Shown: positions 43,990 through 54,109, numbered from the stretch's first letter. The stretch: DNA of 64,000 nucleotides from an uncultured Bacteroides sp. (GCA_958477465.1 CAUEFX010000001.1:137081-201080); one strand, 5' to 3'. The notes: generated by a model from the sequence alone, not told the origin. Numbers and translations are program-made.

Positions 43990-46900
43990 ATGAAAAAAAG
44001 TGATTTGACGACCAAACGGTTGTGGAGCCTGTTTGTAGTTTGCTGTCTGATGACACAAATAGCATGGGCGCAGGTAGGAACTATAACCGGTAAGGTTATT
44101 GACAAAACCGGAGAGAGCGTGATTGGAGCATCTGTTCTGGTGGTAGGTACGACAATGGGTACCATTACGGATATGGATGGGAATTTTAAGTTGGACAATG
44201 TACGGAATGATGCCACTTTGAAAATCTCATTCGTCGGCTATCAGACATTAGAGGTCAAAGTAGCAGGAAAGAAAAACCTGAGCATAACTCTGCAGGACGA
44301 CACGCAGGCTTTGGATGAAGTTGTGGTAGTGGGGTATGGCGTACAGCGTAAGTCGGATTTGACAGGAGCGGTTGTCTCTGTTAAAGCAGACGATATTCTG
44401 AAAAATACACCGACCAACAATATAGAGAATGCACTTCAGGGACGTTTGGCGGGTGTCAGTATCGTTTCCGCTTCGGGTGACCCTACTCAGGGAGCTACGA
44501 TCCGCGTACGTGGAGCCAACTCCATCAAGGCAGACGGCGGCCCGCTGGTAGTAGTCGATGGCTTTATCGGTGGTACATTGAGCATGTTGAATCCGGGAGA
44601 TATAGAATCTGTCGAGGTTCTGAAAGATGCCTCTGCTACGGCTGTTTATGGTTCACGCGGAGCGAATGGAGTCATTTTGATTACGACCAAGAAAGGAAAG
44701 AGCGGAAAAGTAAGTGTAAACTATAACGGATATGTCAACTTTAAAAAGCCGTATACTCTTCCTGATGTATTGTCTCCCGGACAGATGGCTGAGTTGGCCA
44801 ATGATTACGGACGGGAAATCAACCGGAACTCCGGCTTAAACCCGCAGGTCTTTTATGATGCAGAAGCCATTGAAGGTTTTTATAATGGAGGTGGGTACGA
44901 CTATTTGGACGCTATCTTCCGGGATGTGGCTTTGGAACATACGCATGAGTTGTCGGTGACCGGAGGAAATGAGAAGACTCAATTTGTGTTTTCCGGACGT
45001 TATAACTACAATGAAGGTACGGTCGAAGAGTCGCAACGCAAGTTGATCAATGCCCGTTTGAAAGTGGACACGGAACTTCTTCCCTGGTTGAAGGCAGGAG
45101 TGAATTTTAACGGCAGTTACTCCAAAGACTCCGGAGTGAACTTTAGCGGATGGCAGAATACACTGGTGGATGCGCTCAATTTCCCGAATACCGTTTTGCC
45201 GCAAGACGAAGACGGTTCCTATCATCATAAGGATATACAGGGAGGCCGTAAATTCAATCCGGTAGCTCATATCAACGAGGTGGATAAAGATGGCTATTAT
45301 TACAGTTCCACCATACAGGGTTATGTGGATGTCACAATCTTGAAAGGACTGACGTTGCGGACAACTCAGAATTTCTGGTTCGGGAATACCAGTGCGTTGA
45401 ATACCAATACGAAAGGAAGCCTGAGCGGATGGAATAGCGGGTATAACTCTGCTACTTTCAACAGTACTCAGAATTACTCCTGGACCAACCAGAATATTCT
45501 ATCCTATGTGAAAGAGTTCAATAAGAATCACCGTATTAACGCTACAGCCGTTGTTGAACAGCAGTATAGCAATAATATGAACAACAAGAGCGAAGGCCGT
45601 GAACTGATTTCCGAAGAGATTGGTGCCAATAATACCTCTTTGGCTAAAAAGGTGTACGGCTCTTCCGGACATACCCGGACATTCATGCTTTCTTATATGG
45701 CAAGGGTAAACTATGTTCTGATGAACCGGTATATGCTGACTGCTTCCTGGCGTTACGACGGCTCTTCCAATCTTTCATCGGAAAAGAGATGGGAGCAATT
45801 CCCTTCCATGGCTCTGGCATGGAATGTGAAAGAAGAATCGTTCTTGCGTGATGTTGACTTCCTGAGCCAATTAAAGCTCCGTGCCGGTTACGGTGAAACG
45901 GGAAACCAAGCCGTAGCTGCATATTCTGCCTGGACGGAACTGGAAGCAACCCGTGATGCAAATGACAATCTGACTCTTACAACCAAACGCATCGGAACGA
46001 AAGGACTGTGCTGGGAACGTACGAAACAATGGAATGCAGGTATTGATTTCGGAGTATTCGACAATCGTCTGACGTTTACGGTAGATGTGTATGATAAACT
46101 GACCAAGGATGCCTTGCTGGATGTGACGGCACCGTTGTATACCGGTTTCAAGACCCGTCTGAAGAATGCTGCCGAAATACGCAACAAAGGTTTTGAAATT
46201 ACTATCGGAGCGGATCCGGTAGTTACCAGAGAGTTCAGATGGAATACGAATATCACTTTATCGCACAACAAAGGAGTCATCGAAAGCCTGGACGGAGATC
46301 TGGAATATGCAATTATCAGCGGTGGATACCAGAACGACTATTTCCGTAATATTAAAGGTGAAAAGTTGGGAACGATGTGGGGATATGTAAGTGATGGCGT
46401 TTGGAAAACAAGCGAACTGGCCGATGCACCACAAGGAACGGAAGCGGGATCTTACCGCTACAAGAACCTGGATGGGAGTGAAGACAAGCAGATTACGGTG
46501 GAAGACCAGACCATTATCGGTAACGGACAGCCCTCTTTCCAGTGGGGATGGAACAATACGCTGACTTATAAGAATTTCGATTTGAGTCTGTTTGTCATTG
46601 GAGTACATGGTTTCGATATTTATAATTATACGCGTGCAGCCCGTTTGGGAGTAGGTGATAATCCGTTGGAGTTGGGCCCCAATCCGGAGTGGCTGAATCG
46701 TTGGACACCGGAGAATGAGGGCTCGGATATTGCCGGTTTTATATCAAAGCGCAATTCGAAGAAATCTGTATCTCAGTATGTGGAAAAAGGAGACTTCGTG
46801 AAAGTGAAGAGTATTACATTGGGCTACAATTTCCCAGAGAAGATATTGAAACGTGCGAAAATCAGCACATTGAGAGTATATGCTTCTATCCAGAATCCAT

Positions 46901-47028
46901 TCTTGTTTACGGGCTATTCCGGCATCGACCCGGAGGTTACATTGAAAAGCCCGTTGACCTCGGGTATCGATTACGGATATTATCCTAACGGACGGAATTA
47001 TCTGATTGGATTGAATTTTGGATTTTAA
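43990..47028 (+). CDS. SusC-like TonB-dependent outer-membrane transporter
   Basis: 1012 residues with a signal (LWSLFVVCCLMTQIAWAQ). An N-terminal carboxypeptidase-regulatory-like domain (GTITGKVIDKTGESVIGASVLV, GTITDMDGNFKLDNV) is followed by the TonB-box region DEVVVVGYG at about residue 107. Next come the plug (IENALQGRLAGVSIV, IRVRGANSI, SVEVLKDASATAVYGSRGANGVILITTKKG) and a beta-barrel ending in NYLIGLNFGF. It imports oligosaccharides across the outer membrane using TonB energy, with SusD as lid. Two SusD-type genes follow, the second fused to a lyase. Length and all hallmarks are normal for the SusC family. Confidence 0.97.
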   Translation: MKKSDLTTKRLWSLFVVCCLMTQIAWAQVGTITGKVIDKTGESVIGASVLVVGTTMGTITDMDGNFKLDNVRNDATLKISFVGYQTLEVKVAGKKNLSITLQDDTQALDEVVVVGYGVQRKSDLTGAVVSVKADDILKNTPTNNIENALQGRLAGVSIVSASGDPTQGATIRVRGANSIKADGGPLVVVDGFIGGTLSMLNPGDIESVEVLKDASATAVYGSRGANGVILITTKKGKSGKVSVNYNGYVNFKKPYTLPDVLSPGQMAELANDYGREINRNSGLNPQVFYDAEAIEGFYNGGGYDYLDAIFRDVALEHTHELSVTGGNEKTQFVFSGRYNYNEGTVEESQRKLINARLKVDTELLPWLKAGVNFNGSYSKDSGVNFSGWQNTLVDALNFPNTVLPQDEDGSYHHKDIQGGRKFNPVAHINEVDKDGYYYSSTIQGYVDVTILKGLTLRTTQNFWFGNTSALNTNTKGSLSGWNSGYNSATFNSTQNYSWTNQNILSYVKEFNKNHRINATAVVEQQYSNNMNNKSEGRELISEEIGANNTSLAKKVYGSSGHTRTFMLSYMARVNYVLMNRYMLTASWRYDGSSNLSSEKRWEQFPSMALAWNVKEESFLRDVDFLSQLKLRAGYGETGNQAVAAYSAWTELEATRDANDNLTLTTKRIGTKGLCWERTKQWNAGIDFGVFDNRLTFTVDVYDKLTKDALLDVTAPLYTGFKTRLKNAAEIRNKGFEITIGADPVVTREFRWNTNITLSHNKGVIESLDGDLEYAIISGGYQNDYFRNIKGEKLGTMWGYVSDGVWKTSELADAPQGTEAGSYRYKNLDGSEDKQITVEDQTIIGNGQPSFQWGWNNTLTYKNFDLSLFVIGVHGFDIYNYTRAARLGVGDNPLELGPNPEWLNRWTPENEGSDIAGFISKRNSKKSVSQYVEKGDFVKVKSITLGYNFPEKILKRAKISTLRVYASIQNPFLFTGYSGIDPEVTLKSPLTSGIDYGYYPNGRNYLIGLNFGF

Positions 47029-47048
47029 TAATAAAAGCAGATTGATTT

Positions 47049-48563
47049 ATGAAAAAATATATTGTAGCATTGGCTCTTACAGGCTGTATGGGGCTTTCCG
47101 GATGTGCTGATCTATTGCAAGAACCGTTGGCTTTTCCGACTCCAGAGAATATTGAATATAATCAGGACAATGTGACGAGCCTGACCGATGGCTTGTATCG
47201 GAAACTGTGGTTTAATAACTGGGGATTCAATTGCCGCCCTCAGATTTTAGGACTGGGAGCCGATGATGTCATCGGAGGTTCGGTCAGCAAACGCCATTAT
47301 CAGATTGATGAGTTTTATATACACGGTAATGATGTCGATCTAGTCTGGGAGTATCTGTATGGGGTGGTACAGGCAAGTAACCAGTTGATAGAAGGGTTGG
47401 AAACCTCTTCTACTCTGAGCGATGAAGCCAAGAAACCTTACTTGGGTGAGGCCTATTTTATGCGTGCATTTGCTTATTTTCATCTCGTGCGCTATTTCGG
47501 GGATGTTCCCGGATTTACCGATTCCACTTGTTATAAAGACATCTTGGGAAGTACGGACATTGTCCGTAACAAGAAGGAGGATATTTACAATCTGATTATT
47601 GTTCCTTCCCTGAAGATTGCCGAAGAGTACCTGCCCGAAAGAGGACGGAAGAATAACGGCTCGAATGAAACTCCTTCCAAGTGGGCGGCAAAAGCGTGTC
47701 TGGCAGATGTATACCTGACCATGGCTGAGTGGCCGCTGAAGAAGACCGAGAATTTTGCACTTGCCCGCGACAAGGCGAAAGAAATTATTGAAAATGGAGG
47801 TTATTCGTTGCTTCCTCATTACGAAGAGTTGTGGAAGGAGGCTACCAAACTGGATGCGACGGAACATATATTTGCATTACCTCACGACAAGGTAAATCAG
47901 GCCAGCAACTATGGCATTTCGTATATGGCAATGGAGGAAAGTTCGGCTGCCTGGAGCGATTATCTGGCGGATTCCTGCTTCTATGAGCGCTATCCGGCCG
48001 ATGAACGGAAGGCATTCAACTTCATCACTAAAATGGGTGAAGGGAAAAGAGCGAAAGATTTCCGTAAAACACAGATGCGCTCTCCTGCGATTAATAAATA
48101 CCGTGATTACGGGGGGACAACTACTGCGAATGGGGGAGAAATGAGTGCCCAGTCTGCGGGTATCACTCCCATCTATCGTTATGCCGAGGTATTGCTGATC
48201 TATGCTGAGGCTCAAAATCGTGCAGACCATGGACCCGATGCATTGGCTTATCAATGTCTGAATGATATCCGTAAACGTGCAGCCGGAGGCGGAGCGTATG
48301 ACAAAGCGGAAAACATGAGCGAGGAAGAGTTTGATAAGGCTGTGTTTGATGAATATGGTTGGGAGTTCTTCGCAGAGTTTAAGAGATGGTTCCAACTTGT
48401 CAGAACGGAAAAAGTATGGGAAATGAACCAATACAATCCGCGTGTGAGAGCATCGATGATAAAGAATGGAATTACAAAAGAAGAGCGCCGTATCTATCTG
48501 ATGCCGATTCCCGAACAGGAACAGGTAGATTGTGGCTTTGAAGCAAATCCGAGAGTCTATTGA
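47049..48563 (+). CDS. SusD-like surface glycan-binding lipoprotein
   Basis: 504 residues; lipobox GLSGC places the lipid on Cys19. SusD features are present: a TPR-rich helical core (YLGEAYFMRAFAYFHLVRYFGDVP, ETPSKWAAKACLADVYLTMA), YRYAEVLLIYAEAQNRA and WEFFAEFKRWFQLVRT. The end, PIPEQEQVDCGFEANPRVY, is a normal SusD terminus. It pairs with the SusC encoded 20 bases upstream and captures glycan at the cell surface. The following gene contains a second SusD domain that shares long stretches with this one (for instance NWGFNCRPQILGLGADD), so the two arose by duplication. A hairpin without T-run separates them. Confidence 0.96.
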   Translation: MKKYIVALALTGCMGLSGCADLLQEPLAFPTPENIEYNQDNVTSLTDGLYRKLWFNNWGFNCRPQILGLGADDVIGGSVSKRHYQIDEFYIHGNDVDLVWEYLYGVVQASNQLIEGLETSSTLSDEAKKPYLGEAYFMRAFAYFHLVRYFGDVPGFTDSTCYKDILGSTDIVRNKKEDIYNLIIVPSLKIAEEYLPERGRKNNGSNETPSKWAAKACLADVYLTMAEWPLKKTENFALARDKAKEIIENGGYSLLPHYEELWKEATKLDATEHIFALPHDKVNQASNYGISYMAMEESSAAWSDYLADSCFYERYPADERKAFNFITKMGEGKRAKDFRKTQMRSPAINKYRDYGGTTTANGGEMSAQSAGITPIYRYAEVLLIYAEAQNRADHGPDALAYQCLNDIRKRAAGGGAYDKAENMSEEEFDKAVFDEYGWEFFAEFKRWFQLVRTEKVWEMNQYNPRVRASMIKNGITKEERRIYLMPIPEQEQVDCGFEANPRVY

Positions 48564-48595
48564 TATAGAAAAAAACGTAGTTCAGCGGGCTCTGT

Positions 48596-48635
48596 CTTTT
48601 GCCGCCGGTAGCCGGATGGCTGTGGCGGGCAAAAG
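48596..48635 (+). other. Intercistronic hairpin between susD and the susD-lyase gene
   Basis: CTTTTGCCGCC pairs with GGCGGGCAAAAG (one bulged base) around a G+C-rich loop. No T-run follows. Such hairpins can protect the upstream message or reduce read-through, which would favour SusC/SusD over the large fusion protein. Confidence 0.55.
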
Positions 48636-48673
48636 GTAAGAGTTCGTGAAACTTAACTTAAAAACAAGATCCA

Positions 48674-51600
48674 ATGAAAAACATTTTATTAGCATTAACA
48701 CTATGTGGGGCTGCCGGCATTGGTTATGCGGCATGGCTTGCTCCTGCAAACCTGTTTGATTCGAACGAGGCATCGCATGCTCAGGCTGTCTCCGAACACT
48801 TGCAGCGCCAGTCTTTGCAAGAGACAAGAGCGGCTGTTTCGTCTTATACGACTAAGGCGGAATTGGAAGCGGCGGCAAATAAACTATACACAACACTATG
48901 GGGCGGTAATTGGGGATTCAACTGCCGTCCGCAGATTTTAGGATTAGGAGCAGACGACATTGTCGGCGGGTCGGTATCCAAGCGGCATTATGCTATGGAC
49001 GAGCTGAAAGTGGATGCGGCATTTGAGGATGATGTGAAAATCCTCTGGCAGGGCATGTATGCATTGATAAAAGAGTGCGACCTTTTGATGGAAACGGCTC
49101 AAAAGTCGACAGCTCTTGCAGAAGATGAAAAGGCGCAATATGTAGGAGAAGCTCATTTTCTGAAAGCGTTTGCTTATTATCAACTGGTTCGTTGGTTCGG
49201 TGAGGTGCCGGCTTATAAGGATTCGGAACAGAAAGAAGATATTCAAGGTAGCACAAACATCAGCCGTAATGCGATAAGTGACATTTACAATCAGGTGATC
49301 ATTCCGAACTTGCAGACGGCTGCTGAGAGTTTACCGGAGCAGGGGCGCTTAGGCAGTACCGGAGCCAACTCTACTCCCACTAAGTGGGCGGCAAAGACCT
49401 GTCTGGCAGAAGTCTATCTGACGATGGCAGGATGGCCTCTTAAGCAGACGGATAAATATGCATTGGCCAAACAGACGGCAAAGGAAGTAATCGAGAGTGG
49501 GAAATATTCTCTATTGCCCCGTTACGAAGACTTGTGGAAAGAGGCTACTTGCGGAGACGACACGGAGCATATTTTTGCACTGAACCATACCATTGTCGGG
49601 GCCAGCAATTACGGTATCTCTTACATGGCAATGGAAGAGAACGCAGGTGCCTGGAGCGACTATCTGGCGGATTCCTGTTTCTATGAACGCTATCCGGAAG
49701 ACACTCGCAAGGCATTCAACTTTGTGACTAAATTCGGGGAAGGGAAAAGAGCGAAAGACTTTAAAGTAGCGGAAATGCACTCTCCCGCCATCAATAAATA
49801 CCGTGATTATGGAGGTATAGAACCACTGAGCGCGCAAACAAGTGGTATTACTCCTATTTATCGTTATGCCGATGTACTGTTGATTTATGCCGAGGCCCAA
49901 AATAAGGCGGATAAAGGACCGGATGCCCTGGCATACCAATGCATAAAACAGGTACGCGACCGTGCCGGAGAAGCCGAGCTTGCCGCCGGATTGAACGAGG
50001 CCGATTTCGACAAGGCTGTGTTTGATGAACGGGGATGGGAGTTCTTTGCAGAGTTCAAAAGATGGTTCCAATTGGTGAGAACGGAAAAAGTATACGAGGC
50101 AAATCTGTATAACCCGCGTGTGAAGGCGTCTTTTGAAACAAGAGGCATAACGGCCGACAACCGTGATATTTATCTGATGCCGTTGCCGGCAGCGGAAAAC
50201 GATAAGTACGCCATACAGATTAAAGACAATGGATTCGACAATGCGGACCTGACCCGCGGTCTTAAGACAAAACCTTATCTCTTCAATGAATGGGTAACAA
50301 ATAATCCCCAGCCGAATACGGTACAGTTTGCTATCGAAGATGATCCGGAGCATGGAAAGGTTGCGAAGATGACCGGAGCACCCGGTACCTGGTATAAAGA
50401 TTGTCTGGCGCAACGCATGAAGGGAAAAGCCGATCGCGACATTTACCGTCTGACATTCTATGCCAAATCAACGAATGCAGCCCAGCTCAGGGTATATACC
50501 TTCCTTACGAAAGAGGATGATTCGGACGCTGCCCGTTTCTTTGTTGTGAAACAAGACAATGTGGCTGATAACAAGAAGGTATCGACCATCTTTAAACTGA
50601 CCGACAACTGGGTTAAATACACAGTAGACTTTGATCTGTCGAAAGTGGAACCGGACTTCTGGGAGTCGAAACCGGTGGAAGAATCGACCGATGTAGACCT
50701 GACCAACTTCTGTATCTTGTTTTACAACCAGAACAATGCGGAATCATACATCGACGATGTACGCTTCGATAAATTATCTGCAATGGAGACCAACAAACCG
50801 AAGGCATTTACCTTTGAGAATGTGTCGGATCTGGAGCAGTGGAGCGCTGCGAACAGTACAGTGTCATTGAGCAAAGAGCACCGCAGTGAAGGAACTCAGG
50901 CTTTATGCTGGGATACGAAGGACGGTGGAACGTTGACCGTTTCAGTCGGAGAACTGACGATCGGCAGCCAGTCTGCATTCTTTGAAATACATAACTCACT
51001 GCCGTGTGATGATCAGATTACGGTTGACTATCTGGATGAAACCGGTAAGGCAGTGAAGACCGGCCATATCTCAATGAATTTTAAAGGATGGCGTGAGTTC
51101 AACCGGCTATACTCGGATTATGCGAATAAGAATGCGGCAGCTATTACCGATATACGGTTTACCTATGTGGGAAAGAATGCGGGCAATACAAAGATCTATC
51201 TGGATAAAGTGAATTTTGATGCGGCCAACCCTTCTAACTGGAAAGTGTTGTATCAAGATCTGATGATGCCGGATCTGGAGTATTTGTATAAAGACCGCGT
51301 CCAACTGCTGAAAGCTTATGCTGCCGGACAGAACAAAGTAATCAATGAACCTACAGCGCAGGAGATTGCTGATTTTGAAAAGTTGAAAGCGACATTGGCT
51401 CCGGCGCCTACTACCACGGTGATGATGAAAACACTGCGGTCTTATATGGCGACTCTCGGGCTGACCCGTAACGAAGACGGTTCGATCAATGGTCCTGCAT
51501 TGGGAGGTAGCGAGGAACTGACAATCGACAAGATGATCGAGATCTCTCAAAGAGTACAGGCCCTGGCAGCCCATGCAAAGAAGGGAGACCAGGATGCAAA

Positions 51601-53911
51601 GACTCTGTTGAACGATTATGTCGATTATATTCTGGATCAGGGAATCTTCTACGACTTCGAACGCCTTACATACAGCCATTACGGTAGCGTGGATGATATT
51701 CCGGCCGGCTTTATTGCAGCCATGTCCGAATATACGGAGGAGCAGAGAAATGAGATGATAAAGGCGATGACCTGGATGCTCGAAGCCAATATGGTATATG
51801 CCGACAATGATTATCTGGTTTCCTGGATGAATGCCGATTATCTGTGCAACTACTTTAAACATCTGTTTGCACTGGCTGTTGCACCTACCGACCGGAACGA
51901 GGCTATCCAGAACCTGAAGGATATGGTCCGTTTCATGGAGCTGCACACCATCTACACTCCGGCCGGCAGGGAGGTATTGAAAGTAGACGGAACAGGTTTC
52001 CATCACGATACACACTACAATGCATATATGTATGCCTATAAAGCATGGTGCAATTATATTTATACACTGAAGGGCACCTGCTTCCAGATAAAGAAAGACG
52101 CTTACGAACGTATTCGCAAAGCAATTGTCTCCATGTATCTGATGGCGGTAAAGGGTGCGGACAGAACCGATTATTATGCAGCCAACAGCCTTTGTGGAAG
52201 ACACCCGTATACAGATGGCGGTGGAATTGTTCCGTCGGAGGCTTGGTATATCGATCGTTTGATAGAAGGCGGCGGTGATATTTTGGGCACTAAATACGAC
52301 ATGGAATTAGCTGCATTCTATAACTATTTCTTTATGACGGACAAGTACGACGTAGAACCTGCGAAAGTTGACGGTTACTATCAGTTTAACTATAGCCCGG
52401 CAGGTATTTACAGGCAGAATAACTGGGTAGCTACCATGCGCAGCGCCACCACCCGCTTTTGGGGAACGGAAATTTATACGACCAGCAACCGCTTCGGACG
52501 TTACCAGAGTCATGGTACCTTGGAGGTGATGTATGATGGCGGCCCCGAAGTCTGCGGATACCCTCTTGAAACAGCAGCCAATGCAACAGGCAGTAAGATG
52601 TCCGGAGGCTGGGATTGGAACGTGGTTCCGGGAGCTACTACCGTACATTATACTTCATGGAAAGAGATGATGCCGCGGAAAGGCACGGAAGGTACTTACT
52701 GTCAGTATTCGAAAAAGGATTTCTCCGGAGCATTGGCTTGGGGACAGTACGGTATCTTTGGTACGGATTTCCAGCAGAGTGATGATTGGGGTGGCCAGCA
52801 GTTTACTCCGACCAATCTGCAATTCAAGAAATCGGTTTACGCATTCGATGGCATGCTTATCAGTATGGGTAGCGGCATCAGTGCCAAAGGAAGCTATGGC
52901 GATGATATGATTACGGCTACAAACCTGTTCCAGGGCATCGATCATGAAGGTATTAGCGGCGATCTGGTCGTAAACGGACAGGTGATGGCTCCGGATGCTG
53001 AGAATGTCACGGATAATTCAGAGAAGGATGTATGGTTGGTGACACCGCAGACAACGGGTTATTTCATTCCGAAAGGCAATGACCCGATTGTTATCAAACA
53101 CGCCAATCAGACAGCACCGCGTGAAGACGGCAGTGATGTTGCCGGTGAGATGAATACGGTAATGGCTGCCAAGGCTTATATCGATCACGGGGTAAAACCG
53201 GAAAATAAAGATTACCTGTTTGTCGTTGTTCCGGGGACAACACCCGAAAAGATGCAGCAATTATCTGCCAAGCTTGCCGATGACGGAGGAGAGGTCTTTA
53301 AAGTAGAAGCACAGAGTGATAAATTGCACGCGCTGACCTACAAGCCGCAGGGCATTACTGCTTACACGTTCTTTGGAGCGGCAGACGGACTCGGCTTTGC
53401 CAATGTGAAGTCTTCCGATTCGGAATTGTTGTTGATGGAGAAACCCGATACGGAGGCAAAGACGATCTCATTTGCTGCCGCTAATCCGAACCTCCGCCCG
53501 AAAACGCACGACCTGTTTAAGTGGATTGAGCAGGAGACCGATGCTACGATTGTTGTAAAGGGTGAATGGAAGCTTCAGAATGCTGTTGATGGTGTTTCGG
53601 TTACCGTTCTGGCAGATGGCAATACGCAGGTTAGCCTGCATCTGGAACAGGGAGAGCCGGTTTACTTCACCTTGCAGGATCCGAATGCTACCGGTGTTTC
53701 TGAGGTGAAATTGGCAGGAGCCATGAAAGTAACAGTCTGTGAAGACCATGTACAGGTTCAGAATGTAAATGGAACAGTGAGCGTTTATGACGTGGCAGGC
53801 AGACTCGTTGACATGAAAGAGGCCAACGGATCGGTAACGTTCGTAATGCAGGAAACTGGCTATTACATCATCAGATGCGGCGGTGAAGTGACCAAGGTTA
53901 CTGTAAAATGA
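48674..53911 (+). CDS. SusD-like domain fused to chondroitin-ABC-type PL8 polysaccharide lyase
   Basis: One uninterrupted frame of 1745 residues. Residues 1-20 are a hydrophobic signal without a good lipobox. Residues ~55-505 are a complete SusD domain closely related to the upstream SusD (CRPQILGLGADD, YRYADVLLIYAEAQNKA, RWFQLVRTEKVYEANLYNP). Residues ~512-700 form a jelly-roll (FDNADLTRG...YIDDVRFDK) and ~705-850 a Lyase_N-like one (FTFENVSDLEQW). An alpha/alpha toroid then carries the ABC-lyase signatures: His1111 and Tyr1118 in FHHDTHYNAY with the same 7-residue spacing as His501/Tyr508 of Proteus chondroitinase ABC, Arg1176 in LCGRHPY, and Glu1266 in GTEIYTTSNRFGRYQSHG. Beta-sandwich domains and a Por-type tail (VSVYDVAGRLVD) end the protein. 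It should bind and cleave a uronic-acid polysaccharide at the surface, possibly as an alternative lid of the SusC. A terminator follows. Confidence 0.9.
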   Translation: MKNILLALTLCGAAGIGYAAWLAPANLFDSNEASHAQAVSEHLQRQSLQETRAAVSSYTTKAELEAAANKLYTTLWGGNWGFNCRPQILGLGADDIVGGSVSKRHYAMDELKVDAAFEDDVKILWQGMYALIKECDLLMETAQKSTALAEDEKAQYVGEAHFLKAFAYYQLVRWFGEVPAYKDSEQKEDIQGSTNISRNAISDIYNQVIIPNLQTAAESLPEQGRLGSTGANSTPTKWAAKTCLAEVYLTMAGWPLKQTDKYALAKQTAKEVIESGKYSLLPRYEDLWKEATCGDDTEHIFALNHTIVGASNYGISYMAMEENAGAWSDYLADSCFYERYPEDTRKAFNFVTKFGEGKRAKDFKVAEMHSPAINKYRDYGGIEPLSAQTSGITPIYRYADVLLIYAEAQNKADKGPDALAYQCIKQVRDRAGEAELAAGLNEADFDKAVFDERGWEFFAEFKRWFQLVRTEKVYEANLYNPRVKASFETRGITADNRDIYLMPLPAAENDKYAIQIKDNGFDNADLTRGLKTKPYLFNEWVTNNPQPNTVQFAIEDDPEHGKVAKMTGAPGTWYKDCLAQRMKGKADRDIYRLTFYAKSTNAAQLRVYTFLTKEDDSDAARFFVVKQDNVADNKKVSTIFKLTDNWVKYTVDFDLSKVEPDFWESKPVEESTDVDLTNFCILFYNQNNAESYIDDVRFDKLSAMETNKPKAFTFENVSDLEQWSAANSTVSLSKEHRSEGTQALCWDTKDGGTLTVSVGELTIGSQSAFFEIHNSLPCDDQITVDYLDETGKAVKTGHISMNFKGWREFNRLYSDYANKNAAAITDIRFTYVGKNAGNTKIYLDKVNFDAANPSNWKVLYQDLMMPDLEYLYKDRVQLLKAYAAGQNKVINEPTAQEIADFEKLKATLAPAPTTTVMMKTLRSYMATLGLTRNEDGSINGPALGGSEELTIDKMIEISQRVQALAAHAKKGDQDAKTLLNDYVDYILDQGIFYDFERLTYSHYGSVDDIPAGFIAAMSEYTEEQRNEMIKAMTWMLEANMVYADNDYLVSWMNADYLCNYFKHLFALAVAPTDRNEAIQNLKDMVRFMELHTIYTPAGREVLKVDGTGFHHDTHYNAYMYAYKAWCNYIYTLKGTCFQIKKDAYERIRKAIVSMYLMAVKGADRTDYYAANSLCGRHPYTDGGGIVPSEAWYIDRLIEGGGDILGTKYDMELAAFYNYFFMTDKYDVEPAKVDGYYQFNYSPAGIYRQNNWVATMRSATTRFWGTEIYTTSNRFGRYQSHGTLEVMYDGGPEVCGYPLETAANATGSKMSGGWDWNVVPGATTVHYTSWKEMMPRKGTEGTYCQYSKKDFSGALAWGQYGIFGTDFQQSDDWGGQQFTPTNLQFKKSVYAFDGMLISMGSGISAKGSYGDDMITATNLFQGIDHEGISGDLVVNGQVMAPDAENVTDNSEKDVWLVTPQTTGYFIPKGNDPIVIKHANQTAPREDGSDVAGEMNTVMAAKAYIDHGVKPENKDYLFVVVPGTTPEKMQQLSAKLADDGGEVFKVEAQSDKLHALTYKPQGITAYTFFGAADGLGFANVKSSDSELLLMEKPDTEAKTISFAAANPNLRPKTHDLFKWIEQETDATIVVKGEWKLQNAVDGVSVTVLADGNTQVSLHLEQGEPVYFTLQDPNATGVSEVKLAGAMKVTVCEDHVQVQNVNGTVSVYDVAGRLVDMKEANGSVTFVMQETGYYIIRCGGEVTKVTVK

Positions 53912-53976
53912 TACGAATATGCCGTAGTGTCGGAGCGTATCTCTTACAGTGATAAATAATGAGTATAAATGAAGGT

Positions 53977-54010
53977 GAGGAGCCGGAAAAACTCCGGCTC
54001 TTCTCTTTAT
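53977..54010 (+). terminator. Terminator after the SusD-lyase gene
   Basis: GAGGAGCCGGA pairs with TCCGGCTCTTC (11 pairs, one G-T) across a 5-base loop, followed by TCTTTAT. It may separate the SusC/D unit from the GH95 unit or act as a partial terminator. Confidence 0.75.
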
Positions 54011-54109
54011 AAAACGATATCTGATGAGAAAACAGATTGTAAAGGTGAGAGTATCTTGATAGATTCGGGATTCTATGAGATATTGGTTGTATTGTTGACA
54101 GGATGACCG

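Noticed and set aside
51107..52204. 365-codon minus-strand open frame inside the lyase gene
   Set aside because: Antisense to the catalytic toroid, no domain visible, chance product of codon bias.
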